The notes below the pieces were generated by a model. The model made no database searches. It was not told the origin of the DNA and saw nothing but the letters and a program-made list of their open reading frames with translations. Made by a program: the position numbers and the translations under genes. From Burkholderiales bacterium (GTDB lineage: Bacteria > Pseudomonadota > Gammaproteobacteria > Burkholderiales > Burkholderiaceae_C), in contig CANJJE010000006.1 of the NCBI GenBank assembly GCA_947474755.1, positions 1-64,000 on the forward strand: a stretch of 64,000 nucleotides of DNA, read 5' to 3'. This document shows, in pieces, positions 7,908-16,668 of this stretch (positions within the stretch are counted from its first letter, which is position 1; every line of letters begins with the position of its first letter).

Positions 7908-9476
7908 TCAGATCGTGCGCGCGGTCATTTGCTGAGCAATGTACTCCGCCTGACGAATCGCCAGCGTCACGATGGTAAGCGTCGGGTTCTCAGCGCCACC
8001 GGTGGTGAATTGACTGCCGTCACTAATGAACAGGTTGGAGATATCGTGAGTCTGTCCGTACGCATTACACACACTGTCCTTCGGCGATGCGCCCATACGG
8101 CACGTCCCCAGGTTGTGGGTTGAAGGGTACGGTGGCGTACGGAACGACTTGACTGCGCCTGCTGCTTCGTAAACGAGTTGACCCTGGCGGAAGGCGTGCT
8201 CACGCATTGCGATGTCGTTCTCGTGGTCGTCGTAATGCACGTTAGGAGCAGCGTTGCCCCAGCGGTCCTTGACCTGCGAGTTCAGTGTCACACGGTTAGA
8301 TTCGCGCGGCATGTCCTCACCCACCAGCCACATCCCGGCAATGCGAGTGTAGTTGTCCATGTACTCGGTGAATTCGCTACCCCATGCGCCTGGATTCAGG
8401 AAGGCGGCCATGAACGGCAGGCCGAGTGACAGCGTTTCCAGTTCGTAGCCACCTGCGAAACCGCGCTTCGGGTTGTGATGGGCCTCGTCGCGAACGATAC
8501 CGGCCATTATCGTCCCACGGTACATGTGCACAGGCTGCTTGAACAATCCATAAACCGAACCAGTCATGTGCCGCATGTAGTTGCGCCCGACCTGACCAGA
8601 GCTGTTTGCCAAGCCGTCCTTGAACAGATTGGATGCTGACAACAGCAACAAACGCGGAGTTTCGATCGAATTGCCCGCCACGCAAACGATGCGCGCCTTC
8701 TGCCGCTGTTCCTTGCCGTCCTTGTCGAAGTAGACGACGCCGGTGACTTTGCCAGCATCGTTGTGTTCAATGCGCGACACGTGAGACTCAGGACGCAGAT
8801 CCATATTGCCGGTGCGCTCGGCCTTTGGCAGTTCGGTGTAAAGCGTGCTCCACTTCGCGCCGCTCTTGCAGCCCTGGAAGCAGAAGCCCAATTGCAGACA
8901 CTGACCACGACCATCGCGAGGGCGGCTGTTGATAGCCATGTTGCCGGTGTGCACTTCCTTGTAGCCCAGCTTGGTGGCGCCGGCGTACATCACCTTGAAG
9001 TTGTTGTTGCCGGGCAACCCTGGGATGCCGTGGGTGCGTGTCACGCCCATCTTGTCTTCAGCGCGGCTGTAGTAGGGCTCAAGCTCCTTCAAAGTCACTG
9101 GCCAATCCATCAGGTTGGCACCCTTGATATCACCGTAGGTGGTGCGCACCTTGAACTCGTGCTCCTGGAAGCGCAGCGATGCGCCAGCCCAGTGCGTCGT
9201 GGTACCGCCAACGGTCTTGCAAATCCAGGCGGGAAGTCCGGAGAAGTCTTTTGCGACGCGCCAAGTGCCCGAAGTGGTTCGTGGATCCAGCCACGCCAAC
9301 TGGCTGAACGACTTCCACTCGTCGTTGATGAACTTTTCGCTGGACTGCATCGCGCCGGCTTCCAACACGACGACTTTGATGCCCTTCTGGCACAACTCGT
9401 TGGCCAGCGTGCCACCGCCAGCGCCCGAACCGATGATGACGACTACCGAGTCGTCGCTGTTGTCAAATTTTGCCAT
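7908..9476 (-). CDS. GMC-family flavoprotein dehydrogenase, Fe-S type
   Basis: FAD-dependent glucose-methanol-choline oxidoreductase of 522 residues. The Rossmann FAD motif IIGSGAGGGTLANELC is at residues 14-29, the flavin-contact segment GGTTTHWAGASLR at 90-102, and the C-terminal HNLGTCRMG and GAENPTLTIVTLAIR blocks are present. C193, C199 and C203 form C-x5-C-x3-C, the spacing that binds a 3Fe-4S cluster in FAD-dependent glucose dehydrogenase (family knowledge). It has no signal peptide, but the upstream co-oriented gene encodes a Tat-exported partner, so export as a complex is likely. The physiological substrate is unknown; an alcohol from the neighbouring monooxygenase is an inference from location. 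No cytochrome c electron-acceptor subunit is adjacent. Confidence 0.85.
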   Translation of the reverse strand: MAKFDNSDDSVVVIIGSGAGGGTLANELCQKGIKVVVLEAGAMQSSEKFINDEWKSFSQLAWLDPRTTSGTWRVAKDFSGLPAWICKTVGGTTTHWAGASLRFQEHEFKVRTTYGDIKGANLMDWPVTLKELEPYYSRAEDKMGVTRTHGIPGLPGNNNFKVMYAGATKLGYKEVHTGNMAINSRPRDGRGQCLQLGFCFQGCKSGAKWSTLYTELPKAERTGNMDLRPESHVSRIEHNDAGKVTGVVYFDKDGKEQRQKARIVCVAGNSIETPRLLLLSASNLFKDGLANSSGQVGRNYMRHMTGSVYGLFKQPVHMYRGTIMAGIVRDEAHHNPKRGFAGGYELETLSLGLPFMAAFLNPGAWGSEFTEYMDNYTRIAGMWLVGEDMPRESNRVTLNSQVKDRWGNAAPNVHYDDHENDIAMREHAFRQGQLVYEAAGAVKSFRTPPYPSTHNLGTCRMGASPKDSVCNAYGQTHDISNLFISDGSQFTTGGAENPTLTIVTLAIRQAEYIAQQMTARTI

Positions 9477-9550
9477 CTTGTCTCCTGCGATTCTTCTGAT
9501 TCTTGCCGTGTCGGCTGGTGGTGGCCACGTGGCCAGTGAAACAAATCAAC

Positions 9551-10171
9551 TCACCAAGCGGGTGGGCTGGCCTCTGCCGTTGGTGGACTCAACCATTTCA
9601 GGTCCTGAAATCCACGCGTGAGGTAACCGCCCTTTTCCCAGGACGCACCGGGATAACCGAAGACCGTGAAGGCCATGTCATTGTTGTAAAGCGACGTGAT
9701 GCACTGGCCACGTACGGTATTGAAAAATGGCGTGCCTTCGATTGCCTTGACCAATGCGAGCTTCTTCGTGGCCGTCGCTTTGATGAAGCTGCCGCCTGCC
9801 GCCTTGTCAAGCGCAGCGATGCCGTCTCGAACCACCGGGAGAGCGCCTGCATTGCCGTCCAGATCCTTTGCCAGTAACGCATAGACGGCGTCTGGCAGCT
9901 TCTTGTGGGGAAAGAGCACGCGACCCATTGCGATCAGAGTCTTGCCTTCGCCGGTGGTGAGCTGCTTCAGTTCCACCGCCCAAACCGGAGACGGCGCCAA
10001 GGAAGCCAAGACTGAACTGGTGGCAATAGCGCCTGTCAACAGGCCTGAACCCTTCAGGAAATCTCGCCGTACGAGCGGCAAGTCAAGCTTGGGTACCCGG
10101 CCGTCTTCTTCATTGCATGAAGCGGCATCGGCACCGGGCTGCGCCGACGGCGCGATCGGAATCACACGCAT
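9551..10171 (-). CDS. Gluconate 2-dehydrogenase subunit 3-like protein, Tat signal
   Basis: A 206-residue protein with a twin-arginine signal (RRDFLKGSGLLTGAIATSS) around residues 35-53, cleaved probably near the PVWA motif. This is the small-subunit family of membrane-bound gluconate/glucose dehydrogenases, which escorts the FAD subunit across the membrane and stabilises it. It lies 74 bases upstream of the GMC gene on the same strand, consistent with a two-gene operon. About 35 residues precede the twin arginines, so the true start could be internal, but no better ATG stands out. The 226-base region upstream (10172-10397) must hold the operon promoter; no sigma54-type GG-N10-GC element was found there. 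Confidence 0.82.
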   Translation of the reverse strand: MRVIPIAPSAQPGADAASCNEEDGRVPKLDLPLVRRDFLKGSGLLTGAIATSSVLASLAPSPVWAVELKQLTTGEGKTLIAMGRVLFPHKKLPDAVYALLAKDLDGNAGALPVVRDGIAALDKAAGGSFIKATATKKLALVKAIEGTPFFNTVRGQCITSLYNNDMAFTVFGYPGASWEKGGYLTRGFQDLKWLSPPTAEASPPAW

Positions 10172-10397
10172 GGAGTCTCCTATCGTATTTTGTTTTCTTG
10201 TCGACCGACTATCCGGCCTACGTCAGAACTGTAAGCTAAAAAGATGCAATTCGGGCCTGTGCAACAAGGCGCTACCCTGCTGCTTTTAGGGGGAAGTACT
10301 CAGTGTTCTCTGGCCTGCAGGCCTAACCTGTTGACACTTTTAACCCGCAACGCAGGCCCCTTCAAACTATTCGCAGACGGTCCGCTCAGCCACTTGA

Positions 10398-11303
10398 TCA
10401 CGCATCAAGACTGCCCAGCACTTCAGCCTCGGACTGCTTGAGAAGCGCCTTGAGCAAGGGTGGTGTGAAATGGCGCTGAACGGAGATGGCATAGAAGCTC
10501 TCATGCAGGTTTGGTACCACGCTGTACTCGACGAGACGTCCGGTGCGAAGTTCGTCTTGGACCACCACCGTGGGCAGCAGCGCGACGCTGTCGGAGTCCC
10601 GCGCCAGCAGCCGCAGCAGAGCCATGTCATCCACCTCGGCACGCAGCCGGTAGCGAATGCCAAGCCGCTCGCACAGCAGATCAAAGCCAGCGCGGATATC
10701 GTTGTCTCGCCCTGGCAGCAGCAGTGGAACCTCCGCCAATTCTTCAGGATAGCGGAAAGCCTTGCGCTTAGGCCTCGGTTTGCCCACCAGACTGACCGGT
10801 TGGCGGGCGATGCGCTGGCATCGCCAAGGGTCTTCGCTGCTGGCGTGCACGCGCTGGTTGGACAGCACCAGATCCAGTGTGTGTACCCGCAGCCTCGCCA
10901 GCAGATCGACCAAGCTGCCCGAGTGCAGCACCAACTCAACGTCTTCGCGCTCCAGCAAAGACCGAAGGAAGTTCTCCTGGAAATTGCGGGAGAGGGTGGC
11001 CATGGCGCCAATGCGCAGCACCTGGCGTTCATCACGGCGCCCTTCGCGCAGCAGGGCCGTCAGTTCTGCACCCGCTGTGAAGATGGACTCGGCATAGCCC
11101 AGCGCGAGCTGTCCGGCCTCTGTGAGCTGCAAGCCCCGGCCGACGCGCGCGAACAGGGCCTGCCCCAACTGCTCTTCCAACTGTCGGATCTGCGCTGACA
11201 GCGCCGACTGCGAGACATGCAGGTGTGTGGCTGCACGGGTGAGGTTACCCTCCTTGGCCACGGCCCAGAAGTAGTGGAGGTGGTGGAAGTTAAGGCGGGC
11301 CAT
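10398..11303 (-). CDS. LysR-family transcriptional regulator, NhaR-like
   Basis: 301-residue LysR-type regulator. The N-terminal winged helix-turn-helix reads [20 protein letters not shown] (residues 20-39) followed by [12 protein letters not shown] periplasmic-binding-protein-like effector domain follows. The opening [15 protein letters not shown] is typical of the NhaR branch. The ATG at 11303 begins the conserved domain directly. It is transcribed toward the dehydrogenase pair on the same strand, so it may control that operon. A 13-bp palindrome with T-N11-A spacing lies just upstream of its own start (11315-11327), hinting at autoregulation. Inducer unknown. Confidence 0.85.
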   Translation of the reverse strand: MARLNFHHLHYFWAVAKEGNLTRAATHLHVSQSALSAQIRQLEEQLGQALFARVGRGLQLTEAGQLALGYAESIFTAGAELTALLREGRRDERQVLRIGAMATLSRNFQENFLRSLLEREDVELVLHSGSLVDLLARLRVHTLDLVLSNQRVHASSEDPWRCQRIARQPVSLVGKPRPKRKAFRYPEELAEVPLLLPGRDNDIRAGFDLLCERLGIRYRLRAEVDDMALLRLLARDSDSVALLPTVVVQDELRTGRLVEYSVVPNLHESFYAISVQRHFTPPLLKALLKQSEAEVLGSLDA

Positions 11304-11314
11304 CGCATGAACAT

Positions 11315-11327
11315 TCTCTTAAAGAGA
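11315..11327. promoter_or_regulatory. LysR-type palindrome (T-N11-A)
   Basis: TCTCTTAAAGAGA is a perfect inverted repeat centred on one A. It has the T-N11-A spacing of LysR-regulator boxes and lies 12 bases upstream of the LysR start codon. Probably an autoregulatory site; short palindromes also arise by chance. Confidence 0.4.
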
Positions 11328-11461
11328 TCATGTTAGCGCCAACCATCACTCCGGCGCAGGCGACCTAGATGCCTGCCGCTTCTCCCGGCCTGTCTGACCA
11401 CGCCGTACGGCCGCGCCGTAGCCACCTGCGCCGCCCCTGAGTTACGACTGCGTCGTGCGCG

Positions 11462-14170
11462 TCAGCATGTCCATGACGGCGATTGTTCAGCAGCTATTGC
11501 GTACTTGGCAATCGCCTGCGAGCAGGTCGCTGCATCGACCAGGCCCTGAGCGCGCAGCGCGGTCAGAGCCGCCAGCACGATCTGGAAGCGATCGACCTCG
11601 AAGAAGCTCCGCAGTGCGGCACGCGTGTCGCTGCGACCAAAGCCATCCGTGCCCAGCGTCGTCACTGGCGATGTCAGATAGCTGGCGATGAGTTGCGGCC
11701 AAGCGCGCACATAGTCGCTGGCCATGACCACCGGCGCGTCGCCGCTCAGGCATTGCTGGACATGGCTGACGCGCGGCACTTCTTGCGGATGCAGGCGGTT
11801 CCAGCGCTCGACCTCGCGTGCCTCGCGCGCCAGTTCGCTGAAGCTGGTGGCGCTCCAGACTTCGGTGGCGATGTGCCAGTCTTGCGACAGCAATTCAGCT
11901 GCCCCAATCACTTCGCGCAGGATGGTGCCTGATCCAACCAGGCGAACGCGCAGTGGGCTGGTGGCGCTCGCCAAGGAGCTGTAGCGATACATCCCCTTGA
12001 TCACGTCTGCCTCGGCGCCGGCGGGCAACGAAGGCTGCGCGTAGTTCTCGTTCATCAGCGTGACGTAGTAGAAAACGTCTTCGTGTTTCTCCAGCATCTG
12101 GCGCATGCCGTGGTCGAGGATGACCGCGAACTCGCCGGCGAAGCAGGGGTCATAGGTGCGGCAGTTGGGCACTGTCGAAGCCTGCAACAGGCTGCTGCCA
12201 TCCTGGTGCTGCAGGCCCTCGCCACCCAGCGTTGTGCGGCCTGCGGTAGCCCCGAGCAGGAATCCTCGCGAGCGCTGGTCGGCAGCAGCCCAGATCAGGT
12301 CACCCACACGCTGGAAACCGAACATCGAGTAGAAGATGTAGAACGGCAACATGGCCAAGCCGTGCAGCGAGTAGCTGGTGGCCGCTGCCGTCCAGCTGCT
12401 CAAGGCGCTGGCTTCACTGATGCCTTCTTCCAGGATCTGGCCGTTGGTGGCCTCGCGATAGCTCATCAGCGAGCCAATGTCTTCCGGCTCGTAAGCCTGA
12501 CCTTCGCTTGAATAGATGCCGATCTGCTTGAACAGATTGGCCATGCCGAATGTGCGCGCCTCGTCGGCCACGATTGGCACCAGCCGCGGACCCAGTGCCT
12601 CGTCTTTCAGCAGGTTGGTCAGCATGCGCACGAAGGCCATCGTGGTGCTCATTTCCTTGCCTTCGGCTCGGACTGCAAACTCCGCATACTTCGAGATGCT
12701 CGGGACAGGCACCGCAACCGCCTGCGTCGTTCGCTTGGGCATGCTGCCACCGAGTGCGGCGCGGCGAGCATGCACGTAGCGCATTTCGGGGCTGTCGTCG
12801 GCCGGCTTGACGAATTCCAGTGCCGCCGCCTGTTCGTCGGACAGCGGCAGCTTGAAGCGGTCGCGGAATGCAATCAGGTCTTCGGGCGCCAGCTTCTTCT
12901 GCTGGTGCGTGGTCATCCTTCCCTGGCCAGCGGCGCCCATGCCGTAGCCCTTCTTGGTCTGTGCCAGGATCACCGTCGGGCATCCGGTGGTCTTCATGGC
13001 TTCATGGTAGGCCGCATGAATCTTCACCAGATCGTGGCCACCACGCTTGAGCAGGTCGATCTGCTCGTCGCTCAGACCCTCCACCAAGGCGGCGAGTCGC
13101 GGGTTCTGGCCGAAGAAATGCTCGCGGTTATAGCGACCATCCTTGGCCGCAAAGGTCTGGAACTGGCCGTCGACGGTCTGCGCAAAAGCCTGGGCTAAAG
13201 CCCCGCTGGTGTCGTTGGCAAACAGACCGTCCCAGTCCGAACCCCACACCAGCTTGATGACGCGCCAACCAGCGCCCACGAACAGCGCCTCGAGTTCGTC
13301 GATGACGCGGCTGTTGCCGCGCACCGGACCGTCCAGACGCTGCAGATTGCAGTTCACCACCCAGATCAGGTTGTCGAGCTTCTCGCGCGAGGCGAGCGTC
13401 AGGGCCGACATGCTTTCCGGCTCGTCCATTTCTCCGTCGCCAAACACGCCCCACACTTTGCGGCCTGCCGTGTTCTGCAGTTGCCGGTGGTTGAGGTAGC
13501 GCATGAAGCGCGCCTGGAAGATGGAGCTGATCGGCCCCAGCCCCATCGAGCCCGTTGGGAACTGCCAGAAGTCCGGCATCAGCCAGGGGTGCGGGTAGCT
13601 GCTGAGTCCCTGCTTGCCCGCGGCTTGGGCCGCAATCTCCTGGCGGTAATAGGCCAAGTCCTGCTCGCTCAGTCGCCCTTCGAGGAAGGCGCGCGCATAG
13701 ACGCCAGGTGCTGAATGCGCCTGGAAGAAGACCAGGTCGCCGCCGTTGGATCCGTCTTGTCCTGCGCGGAAGAAATGGTTGAAGCCCACCTCGAACAGAT
13801 CGGCTGCGCTGGCGTAGCTGGCGATGTGACCGCCCAGTTCGCCATAGGCCTGGTTCGCTCGCACCACCATGGCCAGTGCGTTCCAGCGCATCAGCGAGGC
13901 CAGCCGTTCCTCGATCGCCAGGTCACCGGGGAAAGGTGCCTGCTGCGACAGCGGAATGGAGTTCACATAAGGCGTGCCGCGGACGGGTTTCCAGGAGATG
14001 GCTGGGTCGCGCGCCGTGGCGGACAGCACATCCATGATCTCGCGCACTCGTTGCGGACCTGCGACCTGCAACACCGACTGCAGCGCATCCTTCCATTCGG
14101 CGGTTTCCTGCGGGTCGCTGTCAGGTGCTGAAAGAACGCTCGCGGTTGAGAGGATTGACGGTTCGCTCAT
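11462..14170 (-). CDS. Homodimeric 2-oxoacid dehydrogenase E1 (AceE/MdeB-like)
   Basis: Thiamine-diphosphate E1 component of 902 residues, the full length of the homodimeric pyruvate dehydrogenase E1 family. It decarboxylates a 2-oxoacid and hands the acyl group to an E2 lipoyl domain. The TPP-binding block GDGEMDEP...NCNLQ and the homodimeric-type segments HPWLMPDFWQFPTGSMGLGP and GAAGQGRMTTHQQKK are intact. The ATG at 14170 is chosen because GGAGAC precedes it; a longer frame to 14239 has no site. No E2 or E3 gene is adjacent. Divergence from an Lrp/AsnC regulator resembles Pseudomonas mdeR/mdeB, where the E1 acts on 2-oxobutyrate from methionine. Pyruvate or 2-oxobutyrate are the likely substrates, not distinguishable by reading. 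Confidence 0.85.
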   Translation of the reverse strand: MSEPSILSTASVLSAPDSDPQETAEWKDALQSVLQVAGPQRVREIMDVLSATARDPAISWKPVRGTPYVNSIPLSQQAPFPGDLAIEERLASLMRWNALAMVVRANQAYGELGGHIASYASAADLFEVGFNHFFRAGQDGSNGGDLVFFQAHSAPGVYARAFLEGRLSEQDLAYYRQEIAAQAAGKQGLSSYPHPWLMPDFWQFPTGSMGLGPISSIFQARFMRYLNHRQLQNTAGRKVWGVFGDGEMDEPESMSALTLASREKLDNLIWVVNCNLQRLDGPVRGNSRVIDELEALFVGAGWRVIKLVWGSDWDGLFANDTSGALAQAFAQTVDGQFQTFAAKDGRYNREHFFGQNPRLAALVEGLSDEQIDLLKRGGHDLVKIHAAYHEAMKTTGCPTVILAQTKKGYGMGAAGQGRMTTHQQKKLAPEDLIAFRDRFKLPLSDEQAAALEFVKPADDSPEMRYVHARRAALGGSMPKRTTQAVAVPVPSISKYAEFAVRAEGKEMSTTMAFVRMLTNLLKDEALGPRLVPIVADEARTFGMANLFKQIGIYSSEGQAYEPEDIGSLMSYREATNGQILEEGISEASALSSWTAAATSYSLHGLAMLPFYIFYSMFGFQRVGDLIWAAADQRSRGFLLGATAGRTTLGGEGLQHQDGSSLLQASTVPNCRTYDPCFAGEFAVILDHGMRQMLEKHEDVFYYVTLMNENYAQPSLPAGAEADVIKGMYRYSSLASATSPLRVRLVGSGTILREVIGAAELLSQDWHIATEVWSATSFSELAREAREVERWNRLHPQEVPRVSHVQQCLSGDAPVVMASDYVRAWPQLIASYLTSPVTTLGTDGFGRSDTRAALRSFFEVDRFQIVLAALTALRAQGLVDAATCSQAIAKYAIAAEQSPSWTC

Positions 14171-14221
14171 TGCTTGTCTCCTTGGAAGCACCACTATAGT
14201 CAATCGCACTGCAAATTTACG

Positions 14222-14235
14222 CTTGATAATGCAAG
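14222..14235. promoter_or_regulatory. Possible Lrp-type operator in divergent promoter region
   Basis: CTTGATAATGCAAG has 4-base inverted arms around an AT-rich core, in the 116-base AT-rich gap between the E1 and Lrp/AsnC genes. It is a candidate binding site for the regulator on the shared promoter. The consensus of this family is loose, so support is weak. Confidence 0.25.
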
Positions 14236-14286
14236 TCAAAGACCAAATTCACAGCACAAACTGCGGTATTTATCGAAAAGACAAGC

Positions 14287-14757
14287 ATGATGCAATTAGA
14301 CGCCGTAGACCTGCGCATCCTTCGCGAACTGCAAAACGACGCCAGCCTCGCTAATGTCGCCTTGGCCAAGAGGGTTCACCTTTCGCCCTCAGCCTGCCTG
14401 GCGCGCGTCAAGGCGCTGGAGACGACCGGCGTTATCCGGCATTACGTAGCGCTGCTGGAGCCGCAAAGGCTGGGGCTGACGCTGAATGTGTTCATCTCAA
14501 TCAGCCTCAAGCAGCAAACGCGTGCTGCCTTGGACGCCTTCGAGGCCAAGGTTTCGGCGCGTGAGGAGGTAATGGAGTGCTACCTCATGTCGGGCGAGGC
14601 TGACTATTTGCTCAGGGTGGCGATGACCGACATTGCCGCACTCGAGCGCTTCATCATCGAACAGCTGTCGCCGATGAAGGAGGTCGAGAAAATCCGATCG
14701 AGCTTTGCGCTGAAGCAGGTTCGCTACAAGACGGCGCTGCCCTTGCAACTCAGCTGA
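14287..14757 (+). CDS. Lrp/AsnC-family transcriptional regulator
   Basis: 156-residue feast/famine regulator. The N-terminal helix-turn-helix opens LDAVDLRILRELQNDASLAN and includes VHLSPSACLARVKALE. The C-terminal RAM ligand-binding domain (LMSGEADYLLRV) binds amino acids in this family. It is divergent from the E1 gene with 116 bases between starts, the usual layout for a regulator and its target. By analogy with MdeR of Pseudomonas it may sense methionine or 2-oxobutyrate status, but this is inference. The start is one of two adjacent ATG codons (14287 or 14290). Confidence 0.87.
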   Translation: MMQLDAVDLRILRELQNDASLANVALAKRVHLSPSACLARVKALETTGVIRHYVALLEPQRLGLTLNVFISISLKQQTRAALDAFEAKVSAREEVMECYLMSGEADYLLRVAMTDIAALERFIIEQLSPMKEVEKIRSSFALKQVRYKTALPLQLS

Positions 14758-14815
14758 CGGCGAAGCGAGTACCCGGCGAGGTCTGCGGGGCCCAGGCACC
14801 GCCCGTTCGAGGCTG

Positions 14816-15535
14816 TCAGATGGCTTTACTGGCGCCGCGTTTGGCCAGTGCTCGTTTGATGCGCCAGCCCAGCAGCACCGCGATGACGACGGCATACACC
14901 GCGATCTCGGCAAAGTCGTTCTTGGCCGCGCGCATCCAGAAGAAGTGCAGCAGGCCGAGCAGCGCGATGGCATAGATCGCGCGGTGCAGCATCTGCCAGC
15001 GAGCTGCCCCCATGACCTTGACAGCACGGTTGAACGACGTGGCCGCCAGCGGCGTCATCAGCAGCAGGGTGGCCGTGCCGACCAAGATGAACGGCCGCTT
15101 GATGATGTCCTTGACGATGGCGTCGATGTCGAAGCCCTGGTCCAGCCAGCTGTAACTCAGGAAGTGCAGCAGCGCGTAGGAGAATGCGAAAAGGCCCAGC
15201 ATGCGTCGAAAGCGCGCCAGCGACGGCATCCTTGTCCATTCCCGCAGCGGCGAGACGGTCAGCGTGATGCACAGAAAACGCAGCGTCCAGTCGCCGGTGG
15301 CGCGGATAAGCGCTTCGGCAGGGTTGGGCCCGAGCGTGTTCGCCAAGGCGCCGTAGAACAGCCATGCGAAAGGCAGCAGGCACAGCGCGAACAGCAGTAC
15401 CTTGGCCGCTGGTCGCAAGAGCAAGGGCTTGCGCTTGACATCGCCGACGACAGCGTCTGTACGCGGCGCTGCGGCAGAACGCTCCCCTTGGGACCGCAGG
15501 CTATCCTTCGGGCCGACGATGGACCTCGGGTTCAT
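14816..15535 (-). CDS. msrQ: MsrQ, haem-binding membrane subunit of MsrPQ
   Basis: 239-residue ferric-reductase-like membrane protein (formerly YedZ) that carries electrons from the quinone pool or flavin to the periplasmic reductase MsrP. Several hydrophobic segments are visible, starting with VLLFALCLLPFAWLFYGALA. The haem histidines are expected in SYALLHFLSY, MLHRAIYAI and LLHFFWM. It follows msrP by 31 bases on the same strand, the standard operon order. About 35 polar residues precede the first membrane segment, so the start could be shorter. Confidence 0.9.
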   Translation of the reverse strand: MNPRSIVGPKDSLRSQGERSAAAPRTDAVVGDVKRKPLLLRPAAKVLLFALCLLPFAWLFYGALANTLGPNPAEALIRATGDWTLRFLCITLTVSPLREWTRMPSLARFRRMLGLFAFSYALLHFLSYSWLDQGFDIDAIVKDIIKRPFILVGTATLLLMTPLAATSFNRAVKVMGAARWQMLHRAIYAIALLGLLHFFWMRAAKNDFAEIAVYAVVIAVLLGWRIKRALAKRGASKAI

Positions 15536-15566
15536 GTGGCTCGGGCTGAGGACGCGGTGTAGCCAG

Positions 15567-16559
15567 TCAGAAGAATTTCTTCAGATCCATGCCTGCATAC
15601 AGTTGGCCGACCTGCGGCTCGTAGCCGTTGAACATCAGCGTGGCTCGCTTCTTCTGGAACAAACCGTCCTCGCCGATGCGACGTTCGGTGGCCTGCCTCC
15701 AGCGCGGGTGGTCTACGGTGGGGTTCACGTTTGAATAGAAGCCGTACTCGCTGCTCGCCGCCTTGTTCCAGCTGGTGCGGGGCTCTTTCTCGACGAAGCG
15801 GATCGCAACGATCGATTTGCCACTCTTGAAGCCGTATTTCCAGGGCACCACCAAGCGCACAGGCGCGCCGTTCTGGTTCGGCAGCACTTCGCCGTACAGG
15901 CCGAAGGTCAGTAGCGACAACGGATTCATGGCCTCGTCGAGACGCAGGCCTTCCACGTAAGGCCACTGCAGCACTCGCGAGCCAATGCCTGGCATCATTT
16001 TCGGATCGGCCAGAGTGACGAATTCGATGTACTTCGCGTTGCCTGTCGGTTCGACCTGCTTGATCAGCTCGGACAGCGAATAGCCGATCCACGGGATCAC
16101 CATCGACCAGCCCTCGACGCAGCGCATGCGGTAGATGCGCTCCTCCATTGGGCTGAGCTTGAGCAGGTCTTCGATGTCGTAGACCTTGGGCTTGCCTACT
16201 GCGCCCTCGACGCTGACTGTCCACGGCCGCGTTTTCAACGATCCGGCGTTGCGGCTGGGGTCGGATTTGTCGGTGCCGAATTCGTAGAAATTGTTGTACG
16301 AGGTCACGTCACCGTATGGCGTGAGCTTTTCTAGCGTCATGCCGGCCGACACGCTGCTGCGCTTGTTCGCCAGCGCGGCCAGCTTGCCGGGGCGAGCGGT
16401 TTGCGCGATGGCGTCGCGGGAGGCCCACGATGCCATTGCCAGACCGGCGCTGCCGGCGGCCATGGACTTGAGCAGTATGCGCCGACCTTCATAGACAGCA
16501 CGGGGTGTGATGTCGCTGGCAACGCAATGGACGAATCCGTGGTCTTTGAGGAAATGCAT
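15567..16559 (-). CDS. msrP: MsrP, periplasmic methionine sulfoxide reductase (molybdenum)
   Basis: 330-residue molybdopterin enzyme (formerly YedY) that repairs oxidised methionine in periplasmic proteins. A twin-arginine signal (R26-R27 in [20 protein letters not shown]) marks export of the folded protein. The molybdenum ligand cysteine is C147 in [14 protein letters not shown]. The oxidoreductase fold continues to a C-terminus ending [10 protein letters not shown], as usual for the family. It is first in the msrP-msrQ operon. Length matches the family. Confidence 0.93.
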   Translation of the reverse strand: MHFLKDHGFVHCVASDITPRAVYEGRRILLKSMAAGSAGLAMASWASRDAIAQTARPGKLAALANKRSSVSAGMTLEKLTPYGDVTSYNNFYEFGTDKSDPSRNAGSLKTRPWTVSVEGAVGKPKVYDIEDLLKLSPMEERIYRMRCVEGWSMVIPWIGYSLSELIKQVEPTGNAKYIEFVTLADPKMMPGIGSRVLQWPYVEGLRLDEAMNPLSLLTFGLYGEVLPNQNGAPVRLVVPWKYGFKSGKSIVAIRFVEKEPRTSWNKAASSEYGFYSNVNPTVDHPRWRQATERRIGEDGLFQKKRATLMFNGYEPQVGQLYAGMDLKKFF

Positions 16560-16668
16560 GCGGGTACTCCAAAGCTGGCACTTGACGCTGCGATGACTGT
16601 TGTCGCAATCGTCACCGGATTCTTGCGCGTTGACGCACAGGCGAACCTGGCAGGGTCACTACCGCGAA

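Noticed and set aside
10172..10397. Sigma54 promoter for the dehydrogenase operon
   Set aside because: Possible GG/GC pairs on the minus strand are 8 or 12 bases apart, not 10.
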